Below are positions 1-7,897 of a stretch of 64,000 nucleotides of DNA, piece after piece. How positions within the stretch are numbered: the stretch's first letter is position 1; each line of letters begins with the position of its first letter. Below the pieces are notes generated by a model, which saw only the letters and a list, made by a program, of their open reading frames with translations, had not been told where the DNA came from and made no database searches. This DNA comes from Ruminococcus sp. (GTDB lineage Bacteria > Bacillota_A > Clostridia > Oscillospirales > Ruminococcaceae): the NCBI RefSeq assembly GCF_024684275.1, contig NZ_JAIKXF010000091.1:70440-134439 (forward strand), written 5' to 3'. The position numbers were made by a program, and so were the translations under genes.

Positions 1-1283
1 TCTTTTCTGTCAACTACAACATCATAGTTCACATCTGAACCTTCAAGCCCTGCAAGAATATCCTTGATGATAGCCTCAGGCTCCTCATTTCGGGGATTAT
101 CCGATGTAACAATGAGCTTATCGGCATATTTTGCAGCAGCTCTTGCCATTTTCGGGCGCTTAGCCGCGTCGCGGTTACCTCCGCAGCCGAAAAGGCAGAT
201 AAGGTCGTTTTCCGTGTATTCCCTGACGCTTCTGAGAATATTTTCAAGAGCATCGGGAGTATGTGCATAGTCGCAGATAACAGTAAAGTCACGGCCTGTA
301 GGTATTACCTCACAGCGTCCCTTTACTCCATTATATTCCTCAACAGCAGGGATAATATTCTCAATAGTGAGACCTGCTTCGAGACAGGCAGCAATTGCCG
401 CCGTAATATTCGATACATTGAAAAGTCCCGGCATTCTCGTCTTTACAAGATGAGACTTATCACCGTTGCAGAACCAGAAGCTTGAACCAGTGGACTTTAT
501 TTTTATTCCGTCGGCATAAAAATCCGCATTTTCTCTGACGCTGAATCCCAATCTCTTGCAGTTCACCTCGCCGAACAGCCTTCTGCCGTAGTCGTCGTCC
601 GCATTGATAACAGCGCAGTCACATATGTCAAAGAGCATTTTCTTTGCCTGATAGTACTCCTCCATATCCTTGTGGTAATCAAGATGATCCTGCGTAAGAT
701 TAGTGAACACAGCCACATCAAAGTATGACGAGCCTATCCTGTACTGACACAGACCGAAGGAGGAGACCTCCATGACAACATACTCACATCCCGCATCTGC
801 CATTTTTGCCAGCAGCCCCATGAAATCATACGCCATCGGAGTTGTGTTGTCGGTGTGGAGTATCTCATCTCCTATTTCGTTCTGTATCGTACCTACGAGC
901 CCCGTTTTATGCCCGTTCCTCATAAGGATATGCTTTATTACATTAGTGATAGTAGTTTTTCCGTTAGTTCCCGTAACACCTATCATTTTCAGTCTGCGCT
1001 CAGGATGGCCGAACCATGCAGAACAAATCTGACCGTAGAGCTTTCTGGAGTTTTCAGTGATTATCTGTCTGTCTCCGAGCCCGAGATCGCGCTCACACAC
1101 TACAGCTGCTGCGCCTTTTTCCAGCATTTCCGCTGCCGCTGTGTGTCCGTCGAAGCTGCCGCCCTTTACGCATACAAAGAGGCTTCCCTCGGTGACCTTG
1201 CGTGTATCGTCCGTGACAGAGCTTATCTCGGTATCGCCTATAGCAGTAACGGCGTTGTTTTCGATAAGATCGCGTAATTTCAT
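1..1283 (-). CDS. murE: UDP-N-acetylmuramoyl-L-alanyl-D-glutamate--2,6-diaminopimelate ligase MurE (3' end outside window)
   Basis: Cytoplasmic Mur ligase that adds the third peptide residue (by family, usually meso-diaminopimelate) to UDP-MurNAc-L-Ala-D-Glu. The reading frame is open from an ATG at 1283 to the window edge, so the end is missing. Visible are the N-terminal MKLRDLIEN start, the ATP loop GVTGTNGKTTITN, the TNLTQDHLDYH segment typical of MurE, and the C-terminal ligase segment with DYAHTPDALENILR and the start of the DNPR motif that marks diaminopimelate-type enzymes. A GGAGG site lies just upstream of the ATG. It is the last visible gene of the minus-strand dcw cluster, about 105 bp after the transpeptidase. 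The identification is firm; substrate specificity is inferred from the DNPR motif. Confidence 0.93.
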   Translation of the reverse strand, partial: MKLRDLIENNAVTAIGDTEISSVTDDTRKVTEGSLFVCVKGGSFDGHTAAAEMLEKGAAAVVCERDLGLGDRQIITENSRKLYGQICSAWFGHPERRLKMIGVTGTNGKTTITNVIKHILMRNGHKTGLVGTIQNEIGDEILHTDNTTPMAYDFMGLLAKMADAGCEYVVMEVSSFGLCQYRIGSSYFDVAVFTNLTQDHLDYHKDMEEYYQAKKMLFDICDCAVINADDDYGRRLFGEVNCKRLGFSVRENADFYADGIKIKSTGSSFWFCNGDKSHLVKTRMPGLFNVSNITAAIAACLEAGLTIENIIPAVEEYNGVKGRCEVIPTGRDFTVICDYAHTPDALENILRSVREYTENDLICLFGCGGNRDAAKRPKMARAAAKYADKLIVTSDNPRNEEPEAIIKDILAGLEGSDVNYDVVVDRK

Positions 1284-1390
1284 TATGTCTGCCTCCTGTT
1301 CTTTTTTTGTTAAATATTAATTATTTCTATCTGTTTCAACGTATATGCATTGAAAAATATGACTTTTGGGAGCATATATAGAGAGTATTT

Positions 1391-3784
1391 TTAGTCGCTG
1401 ATCTCATTGACCATAAATTCAAGCTCTATTGTAGTACCTCTCGGCACCTGTTTTCCCTCCTGAATGGACTGACTGTTTACCGTAGCGCCGTCACGCTCGA
1501 CAGAAGCGCCCTTTGTGGTATAGTTCAGACCGCTGTCGTTGATTATCTGATTTGCAACGCTGGGTGAGCAGCCGTAGAGATAAGGCACTGTTACAAGAGT
1601 ATCAGCGTAACTCACCTTTTCAGTGTAAAGGTAAACACAGCCGTCCTTAGCGATAGCCTTACCCGTCATCGGAGACTGATCAACTACCTCGATACCGTTG
1701 CCTATCTTTTCGTACTTAACGCCCATGCCGTCAAGAGTCTTTATAGCGTCATCAATGCTTGCGCCCTTGAGGAGCGGGACCTTTACATCGAGATTTTTGA
1801 GCTCCTGCTCGTTATACTCAGGGCTCTTGCCAAGATAAGGCAGGACCTCTGTGAGAATATCTCGTGCAGTAGGCACAGCGCACTTGCTTCCGTAATATCC
1901 GTCATTGGACTTGTCAGGCATATCTGCCAGTACAAAGAGTATCAGCTCGGGATCATCCGCAGGTGTAAAGCACACATATGAAGCACCGTATTCCTGTAGA
2001 GTAGCGTCCTCCTGCTCCTTTATCTCCTCGTAACGTGAGGTCTCGCTGAGTCGCTGAGATGTACCTGATTTACCGCCGATAGCGTAGCCCTTGATATTAA
2101 CATTGCCTGCGCCGTTGCCGACAACAACGTTATAAAGAGCATTTCTCATCTTAGCCGAGGTATCCTCGGAAATTACCTGTCTTCTTACGGTGCGCTCGTT
2201 TTTGAGAACGATATTGCCGTCGCTGTCCACAACCTTATCAACTACATAAGGCTTTAGCAGATAACCGCCGTTTATAGATGCACAGCAGGCTGTTATCATT
2301 TCCATAGGAGTAATAGTCTCGCACTGTCCGAAAGAGCTAACTGCAAGATCGACAGGCGACATTTTATCCGCCTGGATATTGTTTCCGCCTACCTCAACAG
2401 GCAGATCAATACCTGTAGGCTCTCTGAAACCGAATGCGTCAAAGTAATAGCAAAATTTCTCCTTGCCCAGCTTTGCACCTATATCCATGAATGCAGGGTT
2501 ACAGGAGTTTGTAAGAGCCTCCTGGAAGGTCTGCATTCCGTGACCGGGAGCAAGCTTCCAGCAGTCGATGTTAGCCTTATGACCTTCAAATTTCTTGAAG
2601 CCCTCGCAGTAGAAGCTGTCATGCTCAATATCTATTACATTTTCCTCAATAGCCGCAGAGCTTGTTATGACCTTGTATACAGAACCGGGCTCATAGGTCT
2701 CGGTTATGCACTTATTCTTCCACATACGCTCTCTGGCTTCGGTATAATAATCGTCAAAATCCTTTTTCGTTGGTTCGACGATATTCTTTTCAGCGAATAT
2801 CTTATCGTATATAGTCTGATCCGTTACCGTAAAGGGATCATTGAGGTCAAAGGACGGATATGTAGCCATACCGTAGATAGCGCCTGTTTTAGGATTCATA
2901 AGAATAGCGCAGGCACGGTTCTTGACGTAATGCGTCCTTACCATTTCCTCTAAGTTCTTTTCCAGTATATACTGTATCTCTCTGTCGATAGTCAGGTATA
3001 CGTCGTTGCCCTCCTTAGGCTCAAAGGTCTTGGAATACCTGTAAGGGAGAGCGTTTCCATTTGAATCAACAGCAGAAATGGTCCTGCCGTCAACTCCCGA
3101 GAGATACTCGTCATATGATGACTCAACACCATATGATATATTTCCGTTAGTAAAGCCGATAACAGAAGCGGCAAGGTCCTTCTGAGGATAATAGCGCTTT
3201 GTATCCTCCTCGTTTCTGACCGAAACGAAGCCCCACTCGTTGAAATAATCATCTATCTCGTCAGCAACAGGCTTTTCCACCTGTTCTTTAAGCACTATAT
3301 ACTGGGTGTCCTGATCGATAGCCTTTATTACCTCATCAACAGATATGCCAAGCTTTGTCGCCAGAAAGCTTACTGCTTCGTGCTTGAATTCCTCGATGGA
3401 AGACGGAAGCTGGTTCTTGTCAACCCCATTCTCATCAAGAACCGGAGTATACACACCGTTGGCTATATCTATCTTACGTTTTTCTATAAGCTTTCCAAGA
3501 CTTTCAAGGTCCTCCTTGAAGCTCTTAGGGTCAATGAAAATCTTATAAACGGTAGCACTTTTGGCAAAAGCGATACCATTTGTATCATAAATCGAGCCTC
3601 TGTGGGCTGATATGCTTACCGAGCCAAAATGCTGATCGTTAGCCATATTCTGATACTTTTTATTGTCGAGAACTGATATTTTGAAAAAATTGCCTGCTAC
3701 AGCCGCAAAAAGCACACTGAAGGCGGCAGTCATTACTATCTTTGATCTGAACCTCATTGCATTTGAGGGATTTGTATTTATCAC
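1391..3784 (-). CDS. Septal/sporulation class B penicillin-binding protein with two PASTA domains (FtsI/SpoVD-like)
   Basis: Membrane-anchored transpeptidase that cross-links peptidoglycan. About 797 residues: short cytoplasmic start, one membrane segment near residues 15-35, PBP dimerisation domain, transpeptidase domain and two C-terminal PASTA domains (about 660-790). Catalytic motifs are present: SVYK (Ser about 368), SCN (about 427) and KSGT (about 572). I start it at the GTG at 3784 because a GAAAGGAAG site lies 7 bases before it; a TTG at 3808 in the same frame lies on top of that site and is unlikely. In Clostridia this position after ftsL holds either the division enzyme (PBP2B/FtsI) or its sporulation paralogue SpoVD; both can carry PASTA domains, so I leave the symbol open. 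Unusually, about 440 bp separate it from the upstream ftsL-like gene. Confidence 0.92.
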   Translation of the reverse strand: MINTNPSNAMRFRSKIVMTAAFSVLFAAVAGNFFKISVLDNKKYQNMANDQHFGSVSISAHRGSIYDTNGIAFAKSATVYKIFIDPKSFKEDLESLGKLIEKRKIDIANGVYTPVLDENGVDKNQLPSSIEEFKHEAVSFLATKLGISVDEVIKAIDQDTQYIVLKEQVEKPVADEIDDYFNEWGFVSVRNEEDTKRYYPQKDLAASVIGFTNGNISYGVESSYDEYLSGVDGRTISAVDSNGNALPYRYSKTFEPKEGNDVYLTIDREIQYILEKNLEEMVRTHYVKNRACAILMNPKTGAIYGMATYPSFDLNDPFTVTDQTIYDKIFAEKNIVEPTKKDFDDYYTEARERMWKNKCITETYEPGSVYKVITSSAAIEENVIDIEHDSFYCEGFKKFEGHKANIDCWKLAPGHGMQTFQEALTNSCNPAFMDIGAKLGKEKFCYYFDAFGFREPTGIDLPVEVGGNNIQADKMSPVDLAVSSFGQCETITPMEMITACCASINGGYLLKPYVVDKVVDSDGNIVLKNERTVRRQVISEDTSAKMRNALYNVVVGNGAGNVNIKGYAIGGKSGTSQRLSETSRYEEIKEQEDATLQEYGASYVCFTPADDPELILFVLADMPDKSNDGYYGSKCAVPTARDILTEVLPYLGKSPEYNEQELKNLDVKVPLLKGASIDDAIKTLDGMGVKYEKIGNGIEVVDQSPMTGKAIAKDGCVYLYTEKVSYADTLVTVPYLYGCSPSVANQIINDSGLNYTTKGASVERDGATVNSQSIQEGKQVPRGTTIELEFMVNEISD

Positions 3785-3813
3785 CGAGAAACTTCCTTTC
3801 CGTGACAATCTAT

Positions 3814-3842
3814 AGCAAACGGTAAAACATTCGGCGTTTGCT
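3814..3842 (-). promoter_or_regulatory. Hairpin in the leader of the PASTA transpeptidase
   Basis: Inverted repeat of 8 bp (AGCAAACG / CGTTTGCT) with a 13-base spacer, ending 29 bases before the GTG start of the transpeptidase gene and just upstream of its ribosome site. There is no U-tract, so it is not a simple terminator. It could affect translation or mRNA stability; function is unknown. Confidence 0.35.
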
Positions 3843-3948
3843 GTTTGCCGTCCGCACTCAGCAAGCTTTAGTTTGCAGATGCGTAAGGCACTTTAAATCA
3901 TTAATATATTGAACGTCAGTTTATTGATGTCATTATTTATATAAATAA

Positions 3949-4208
3949 AAAGGGCAGGGTTGTAATGTGCCCCGCCTCTGAACATCTTATTTATCTTTTC
4001 AGGATGTCCTTTTGTTTTGATACGACGAAGGATTTATCGCTATTCAAGCGTGGACATACCGTCCCCGAGCTCTATCGCCCGGAGCCCGGGAACTGCATAT
4101 CCGATATTCCGATCACCCGCTGTATCTCCGTGTTCTACATATAACCTCGGCATTTATATATTTTTTCGTCGCCGATAGTATTCATTAATTATGCGGGCAG
4201 CCCTTTTG
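3949..4208 (-). ncRNA. Candidate structured RNA between the ftsL-like gene and the transpeptidase
   Basis: About 260 bases with no plausible gene on either strand but strong folding potential. On the minus strand the ends pair (AAAAGGGC with GCCCTTTT) and the 3' end runs into TTTTTATTT, like an intrinsic terminator. Near the centre is a long hairpin at about 4051-4103: GGATATGC pairs with GTATGTCC, then after an A/G mismatch GTTCCCGGGCTC pairs with GAGCTCGGGGAC, closed by a 9-base loop at 4073-4081. The loop sits almost exactly at the midpoint of the element, suggesting a rod. A further 7-bp match CGACGAA / TTCGTCG links 4023-4029 with 4165-4171. A TATATA-rich stretch just upstream could be a -10 box. 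I do not recognise the class; 6S-like or cis-regulatory roles are only guesses. Confidence 0.5.
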
Positions 4209-4225
4209 TTATATATATATTGGTA

Positions 4226-4726
4226 CTACCCTCTGAAATATTCCACGCATTCATCAAAAAAGGACTTAATTTTCGCCATAATTCCTTTTTCCTGCTCTGG
4301 AATAGTAACGACATCACCTGTCTGAATCTGGATATATTTTATCTGTGTGGAATCTATCTTTTCCATTCCAAGCGACTTGGCATATTCTTCTATGCTCTTA
4401 GCCGACATTTTCCCGTCAAGTTCAGACTGGAGTCTTACGTTTTCGGCTGCTACGCTATCAAGCTTCTCCTGAAGAGCTGACACCTTGTTGTATGCCGTAT
4501 TTCTCTTATCAAGAGAGTAGATAACCGAGCCCAGCAGTGCGGCAGCCAGCAATGATACACAAATTATCTTGAATACCGAACCAGTTCTTGCCTCGGTCTT
4601 TCTCATCTGTATCTCGGGCTTCTGCTCAGAGTCGTTATGCATAGCATCACCTGCTTCGGTCATCTCGTCCGAATCGGCATCGTCATAGCTTTCATCCATA
4701 TAATAGCGTACAGTGTTTTCAGCCAT
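4226..4726 (-). CDS. FtsL/DivIC-like cell division protein
   Basis: Small bitopic membrane protein of about 166 residues in the position of ftsL in the dcw cluster. It has an acidic cytoplasmic N-terminus (about 1-45), one membrane segment (about 51-71), a coiled-coil stretch with heptad pattern (about 78-105) and a short extracytoplasmic tail. FtsL proteins bridge the divisome with DivIC and the transpeptidase; the assignment rests on gene order and topology because the family is poorly conserved. The ATG at 4726 overlaps the rsmH stop by 8 bases (ATGGCTGA), with an AGGAG site 11 bases upstream; a GTG at 4738 lies on that site and is rejected. Translational coupling to rsmH is likely. Confidence 0.75.
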   Translation of the reverse strand: MAENTVRYYMDESYDDADSDEMTEAGDAMHNDSEQKPEIQMRKTEARTGSVFKIICVSLLAAALLGSVIYSLDKRNTAYNKVSALQEKLDSVAAENVRLQSELDGKMSAKSIEEYAKSLGMEKIDSTQIKYIQIQTGDVVTIPEQEKGIMAKIKSFFDECVEYFRG

Positions 4727-5660
4727 TGCTTTCCGCACTCCTTTCTATTATTCTGAGCTTTGCGCTTCTGCTTCTGTTGTTTCTTTCGAGTTCCTTTTCT
4801 TTAGCCTCTAATGGCTTTCTGTTTACAAGTTTCCCCTGCGGCTTATGTCCGCATACACACTGGGGAAAATCCGGTGGACAAATACAGCCTTTGCACCATT
4901 CCGCAAATTTTTTCTTTACTATTCTGTCTTCAAGGGAATGGAAGGTAATAACCGCAAGGCGTCCGCCTGCCCTCAGACTGTGGAATGCGTCATCGAGCCC
5001 CTTTTCAAGGTGCTCAAATTCTCCGTTGACTGCTATTCTTATTGCCTGAAAGGTCTTTTTGCATGGGTTTTTTTCTCGTCTCGCCTTCTGTGGAACGCTT
5101 TCTCTTATTATGTCAGCCAGCTGCAACGTAGTCTTTATCGGCGAGCTTTCTCTTGCACGGATTATATTTGAGGCAATTTTCCGGGAGAATTTTTCTTCCC
5201 CGTACTCAAATATTATCCTTGCCAGTTCCTGCTCGGAATAAGTATTGACAACATCGGCAGCGCTCATTCCCTCCTTACTCATTCGCATATCGAGCGGAGC
5301 ATCGGAGTGATACGAGAAGCCTCTGCTTCCCTCATCGAGCTGAAAAGACGAAACACCCAGATCCATAAGGATACCGTCGGCATAGTCTATATCAAGTTCA
5401 TCGAGGACCGCTCTTATCTCTGAATAGTTCCTGTGAACCACCATAGCATTTTTGTAGACCGACAAGCGCTCAGTTGCTATTGCAACAGCGTCGGGATCTC
5501 TGTCAAGAGCGATCAGCCTTCCATTTTCATTCAAATGAGAGGCTATTGCAGAGGAGTGACCTGCACCGCCCGCAGTACCGTCAACATAGATACCGTCGGG
5601 ACGAATGTTCAGTCCTTCAATACATTCCTCAAGCATTACAGGTATATGGGTAAATTCCAT
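4719..5660 (-). CDS. rsmH: 16S rRNA (cytosine(1402)-N(4))-methyltransferase RsmH (MraW)
   Basis: S-adenosylmethionine-dependent enzyme that methylates N4 of C1402 in 16S rRNA. About 313 residues, the normal length. Visible features are the N-terminal HIPVMLEECIEGL, the SAM loop DGTAGGAGHS near residue 30, the LMDLGVSSFQLD motif, RGFSY, and the C-terminal TFHSLEDRIVK segment. A cysteine-rich CKGCICPP / CVCG stretch near the C-terminus is common in Firmicutes members. The ATG at 5660 is preferred over the TTG immediately before it; an AGGAG site is 11 bases upstream. It follows mraZ by about 58 bp and overlaps the next gene, as in most dcw clusters. Confidence 0.96.
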   Translation of the reverse strand: MEFTHIPVMLEECIEGLNIRPDGIYVDGTAGGAGHSSAIASHLNENGRLIALDRDPDAVAIATERLSVYKNAMVVHRNYSEIRAVLDELDIDYADGILMDLGVSSFQLDEGSRGFSYHSDAPLDMRMSKEGMSAADVVNTYSEQELARIIFEYGEEKFSRKIASNIIRARESSPIKTTLQLADIIRESVPQKARREKNPCKKTFQAIRIAVNGEFEHLEKGLDDAFHSLRAGGRLAVITFHSLEDRIVKKKFAEWCKGCICPPDFPQCVCGHKPQGKLVNRKPLEAKEKELERNNRSRSAKLRIIERSAESNG

Positions 5661-5718
5661 CAAACAAAACTCTCCTTATTTCCGACAAGCATCGGTAACA
5701 AAGATAAAAACATCTGTA

Positions 5719-6150
5719 TCACAGAACAAGATCTGACAGAACGTCGTTGATCTCTTCCTGAGAGATACTGCTGTTGAATTCTTCCCACTTTGACTTATTC
5801 CATATTTCAGCTCTGTGATTAGCACCGATAACCACGACTTCGTCGGTTATGCCTGCGTGATCTCTGAGCTGCTGTGTGATAAAGATACGTCCCTGTTTGT
5901 CAGGGTTCTGCTTATCAGCGCCGGCAAGAAGCTTACGTCTGATGTCAGCACCGTTCTTACCAGGTATGGAATTGAGCTTTTCGCAGTATTCCTGGAATGC
6001 TTCCGGCGAGTAAACGGCGATATAGGAGTCATCATGTCCCTGACAGAGGTAGAATTCAGCTCCAAGTACTTCGCGGAGCTTAGTCGGGAAACTCATACGG
6101 CCCTTCTGATCTATACTTGGGTAATAGGTACCGCATAACAGATCTGCCAT
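5719..6150 (-). CDS. mraZ: Transcriptional regulator MraZ
   Basis: First gene of the dcw cluster, a nucleoid-associated DNA-binding protein that controls its own operon in other bacteria. About 143 residues with two AbrB-like MraZ repeats, each containing the DxKGR-type motif: SIDQKGRMSFP near residue 12 and PDKQGRIFI near residue 83. The ATG at 6150 is preceded by GTGAGG nine bases upstream; a GTG 15 bases earlier lies on the ribosome site. The direct upstream region holds a sigma-A promoter (TTGATT-17-TAAAAT) and two arrays of phased GGTGA boxes, the expected layout for autoregulation. Confidence 0.95.
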   Translation of the reverse strand: MADLLCGTYYPSIDQKGRMSFPTKLREVLGAEFYLCQGHDDSYIAVYSPEAFQEYCEKLNSIPGKNGADIRRKLLAGADKQNPDKQGRIFITQQLRDHAGITDEVVVIGANHRAEIWNKSKWEEFNSSISQEEINDVLSDLVL

Positions 6151-6186
6151 AGAATTTCGCCTCACTTTCTCTCTGACCTTAGGATT

Positions 6187-6237
6187 GATTCACCCTAATT
6201 TGGAAAATTTCACATCCAATCACCTTTTTTCACCCTA
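6187..6237 (-). promoter_or_regulatory. Proximal MraZ-box array
   Basis: On the minus strand the motif GGTG/ATGTG followed by A-rich bases recurs at 10-bp steps: the complementary CAC tracts start at 6191, 6211, 6221 and 6231. In E. coli MraZ binds direct TGGG repeats with 10-bp period upstream of mraZ, so this phased array just downstream of the mra promoter is very probably the MraZ operator. The link to MraZ is inference from position and spacing. Confidence 0.65.
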
Positions 6238-6242
6238 AACAT

Positions 6243-6271
6243 ATTTTACCATTATTCAGAGTGAAAATCAA
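6243..6271 (-). promoter_or_regulatory. Sigma-A promoter of the dcw cluster
   Basis: Minus-strand -35 TTGATT (6266-6271) and -10 TAAAAT (6243-6248) separated by 17 bases, placing the transcript start near 6236, right at the proximal MraZ-box array. It lies about 90 bp upstream of the mraZ ATG. Confidence 0.65.
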
Positions 6272-6397
6272 TATGGAGTTTGTGACAATATTATCCCAAA
6301 AAAATCGGCGTTTTTTGTGGATTTTGTTTAATCATTAACCATTGGTCAGAAAGAAACGAAACAAACGTTTTTATCTTTGTTAAAATATTTTTAGTTT

Positions 6398-6470
6398 TTT
6401 CACCTTTCTTCACCTTTCAGGATCAAAATCAGGTTTTTTTCACCTCTCGGCTCCACCTTTTTTCACCCAA
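6398..6470 (-). promoter_or_regulatory. Distal MraZ-box-like array
   Basis: Second cluster of the same GGTGAAA-type motif on the minus strand, with complementary CACC tracts at 6401, 6411, 6441, 6454 and 6464. Pairs 6401/6411 and 6454/6464 are 10 bp apart. It lies about 165 bp from the proximal array, on the far side of an A/T-rich stretch. It may be a second MraZ binding cluster enabling looping or an upstream promoter; the function is inferred. Confidence 0.5.
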
Positions 6471-6541
6471 AAGGAGAAATAAGCCTTCGGATATAATGAG
6501 ACTGTGCCTCACTATCCAAAGACTTATTCCTTTTGTTCCAT
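6470..6541 (-). terminator. Large hairpin downstream of the SpoIID-domain gene
   Basis: Long imperfect inverted repeat: AAGGA-AATAAG ... CTTATT-CCTT outside and GGATA-TGAG / CTCA-TATCC inside. On the minus strand it follows the SpoIID-domain gene and ends in TTTCTCCTTTT, so it can terminate that operon before the mraZ promoter region. Confidence 0.5.
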
Positions 6542-6563
6542 GTAATTTTGGCTTTAAGCCAGA

Positions 6564-7862
6564 TCAATCATATGTATATGTCAGATTGAATTTCGATGAT
6601 TTAAGTCCCATCATCAACGAGAAGGGATAGCCCTTTGCGGTGGTCTGTCCGTCAATGTTTACAGAGACTACATAACCTGTCTCTTCTGAGTAAACAGGCT
6701 GTATCCAGTTTGCGGGATCGTCCGAAAGAGTGATCTTGTAAGCTGTTTCAAGCTTTTTCTTCACCGTTTCGGCAGTCATATATGTAACCGTTCCCCAGTG
6801 CGGGTCATAAGCGGCGTCATAGTCGCTCGGAACGCTTCTGAGGTACGGACGATCCTCATAGAATACGTCGCTGCAATTTGCAGAGCAGCCGCCGCTTGAA
6901 GCGGAGAATACTGTCAGTGCATAATCGCCGTCGTAGTAAAGAGCCTCACCGAGTACATCATTGCAGGCGTCGATGACTACCTGCGGAGGATCAGGCTTGC
7001 CTCTCAGGTCCTTTGAATCGTCGCCGTTATACTTTAGATAAGTATATACTGCAACTGCCTGAGCCTTGATAGCTTCGTAAGCGAAGCTTCCGCCCACCTC
7101 TCGGTTGACTATCTCAGATACGACCTTGAGAGTATCGCCTGCCGGCTCATGAGCAATGGTAAGCTCCTCCTCATCGGTCATTCCTGTATTCATAAGGTAT
7201 GTTCCCGGGTAATAATGGAACAGTATATCCTGATATGTCCAGCCGGCGCAGCTTGCATAGAAGTTTGCACCATTCTGGCTCATACCGACTCCGTGTCCCC
7301 AGCCGTATGTCACAAACGCAAATTCACCGGGTTTGGCTTCAACGCTCTGACCTTCCTGAGACGGCGGAATGTCACCTACTGCTGCACCCGATGTTTTAAG
7401 ATCGACGGCTGTAGGCTCCTTGCTGCGGCTTTTAGCCGCATTCTTTGATAATGTAGGCGTTGCTTTTTTCAACGCGCTCTTTTTCTTGGCAATTGTTTCC
7501 TCAAGAGCCTTGCGCTCTTCTTCGGAAAGCCCTGCATATGGATCAACAGCTTCGCCCACCTTCGCCATTTCAGGCGTTGCGAGCTCATAGCTTATAAGAG
7601 TGAGGCTGGAATCATAGTCGCATATATCAGCTTTCTCCCAATCCTCAGGCATTTTTGGCTCTTCCTCTGCGTTTTCCGAAGCCAGCTCAGAGGCTGTCTC
7701 GGTTTCCGCAGCTGTTTCACTTTCAGTTGCAGCAGTTTCCGCAGCCGCAGTTTCCTCGGCTGAAGAAGAGCTGTCCGCAGTTTTCATGCTAACAGACGCC
7801 GAGAGCACAAGTACTCCCGAAGCCACAGCTGCCGCTCGTTTAAGCATTGTCTGTACCTTCAT
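6564..7862 (-). CDS. SpoIID/LytB domain protein
   Basis: Exported protein of 432 residues. N-terminal signal/anchor (about 8-25), then a low-complexity Ala/Glu/Ser/Thr stretch (about 30-70), and a C-terminal SpoIID domain (about 185-430) with the hallmark GWGHGVGMSQNGA near residue 190 and the family's EIVNREVGGSF segment. SpoIID is a lytic transglycosylase acting on denuded glycan during engulfment; LytB-type relatives activate amidases in growing cells. The ATG at 7862 has AAAGGAG nine bases upstream. It follows the two sortases by about 35 bp and is the last gene of that run. The long disordered linker is unlike canonical SpoIID, so a vegetative wall role is possible. Confidence 0.85.
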   Translation of the reverse strand: MKVQTMLKRAAAVASGVLVLSASVSMKTADSSSSAEETAAAETAATESETAAETETASELASENAEEEPKMPEDWEKADICDYDSSLTLISYELATPEMAKVGEAVDPYAGLSEEERKALEETIAKKKSALKKATPTLSKNAAKSRSKEPTAVDLKTSGAAVGDIPPSQEGQSVEAKPGEFAFVTYGWGHGVGMSQNGANFYASCAGWTYQDILFHYYPGTYLMNTGMTDEEELTIAHEPAGDTLKVVSEIVNREVGGSFAYEAIKAQAVAVYTYLKYNGDDSKDLRGKPDPPQVVIDACNDVLGEALYYDGDYALTVFSASSGGCSANCSDVFYEDRPYLRSVPSDYDAAYDPHWGTVTYMTAETVKKKLETAYKITLSDDPANWIQPVYSEETGYVVSVNIDGQTTAKGYPFSLMMGLKSSKFNLTYTYD

Positions 7863-7897
7863 AACGCTCTCCTTTATATCAAAATATAAGAGTTCGC

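Noticed and set aside
3949..4208. tmRNA, RNase P RNA or SRP RNA
   Set aside because: Conserved signatures such as the RNase P GAGGAAAGTCC core or the SRP tetraloop region were not found on either strand.
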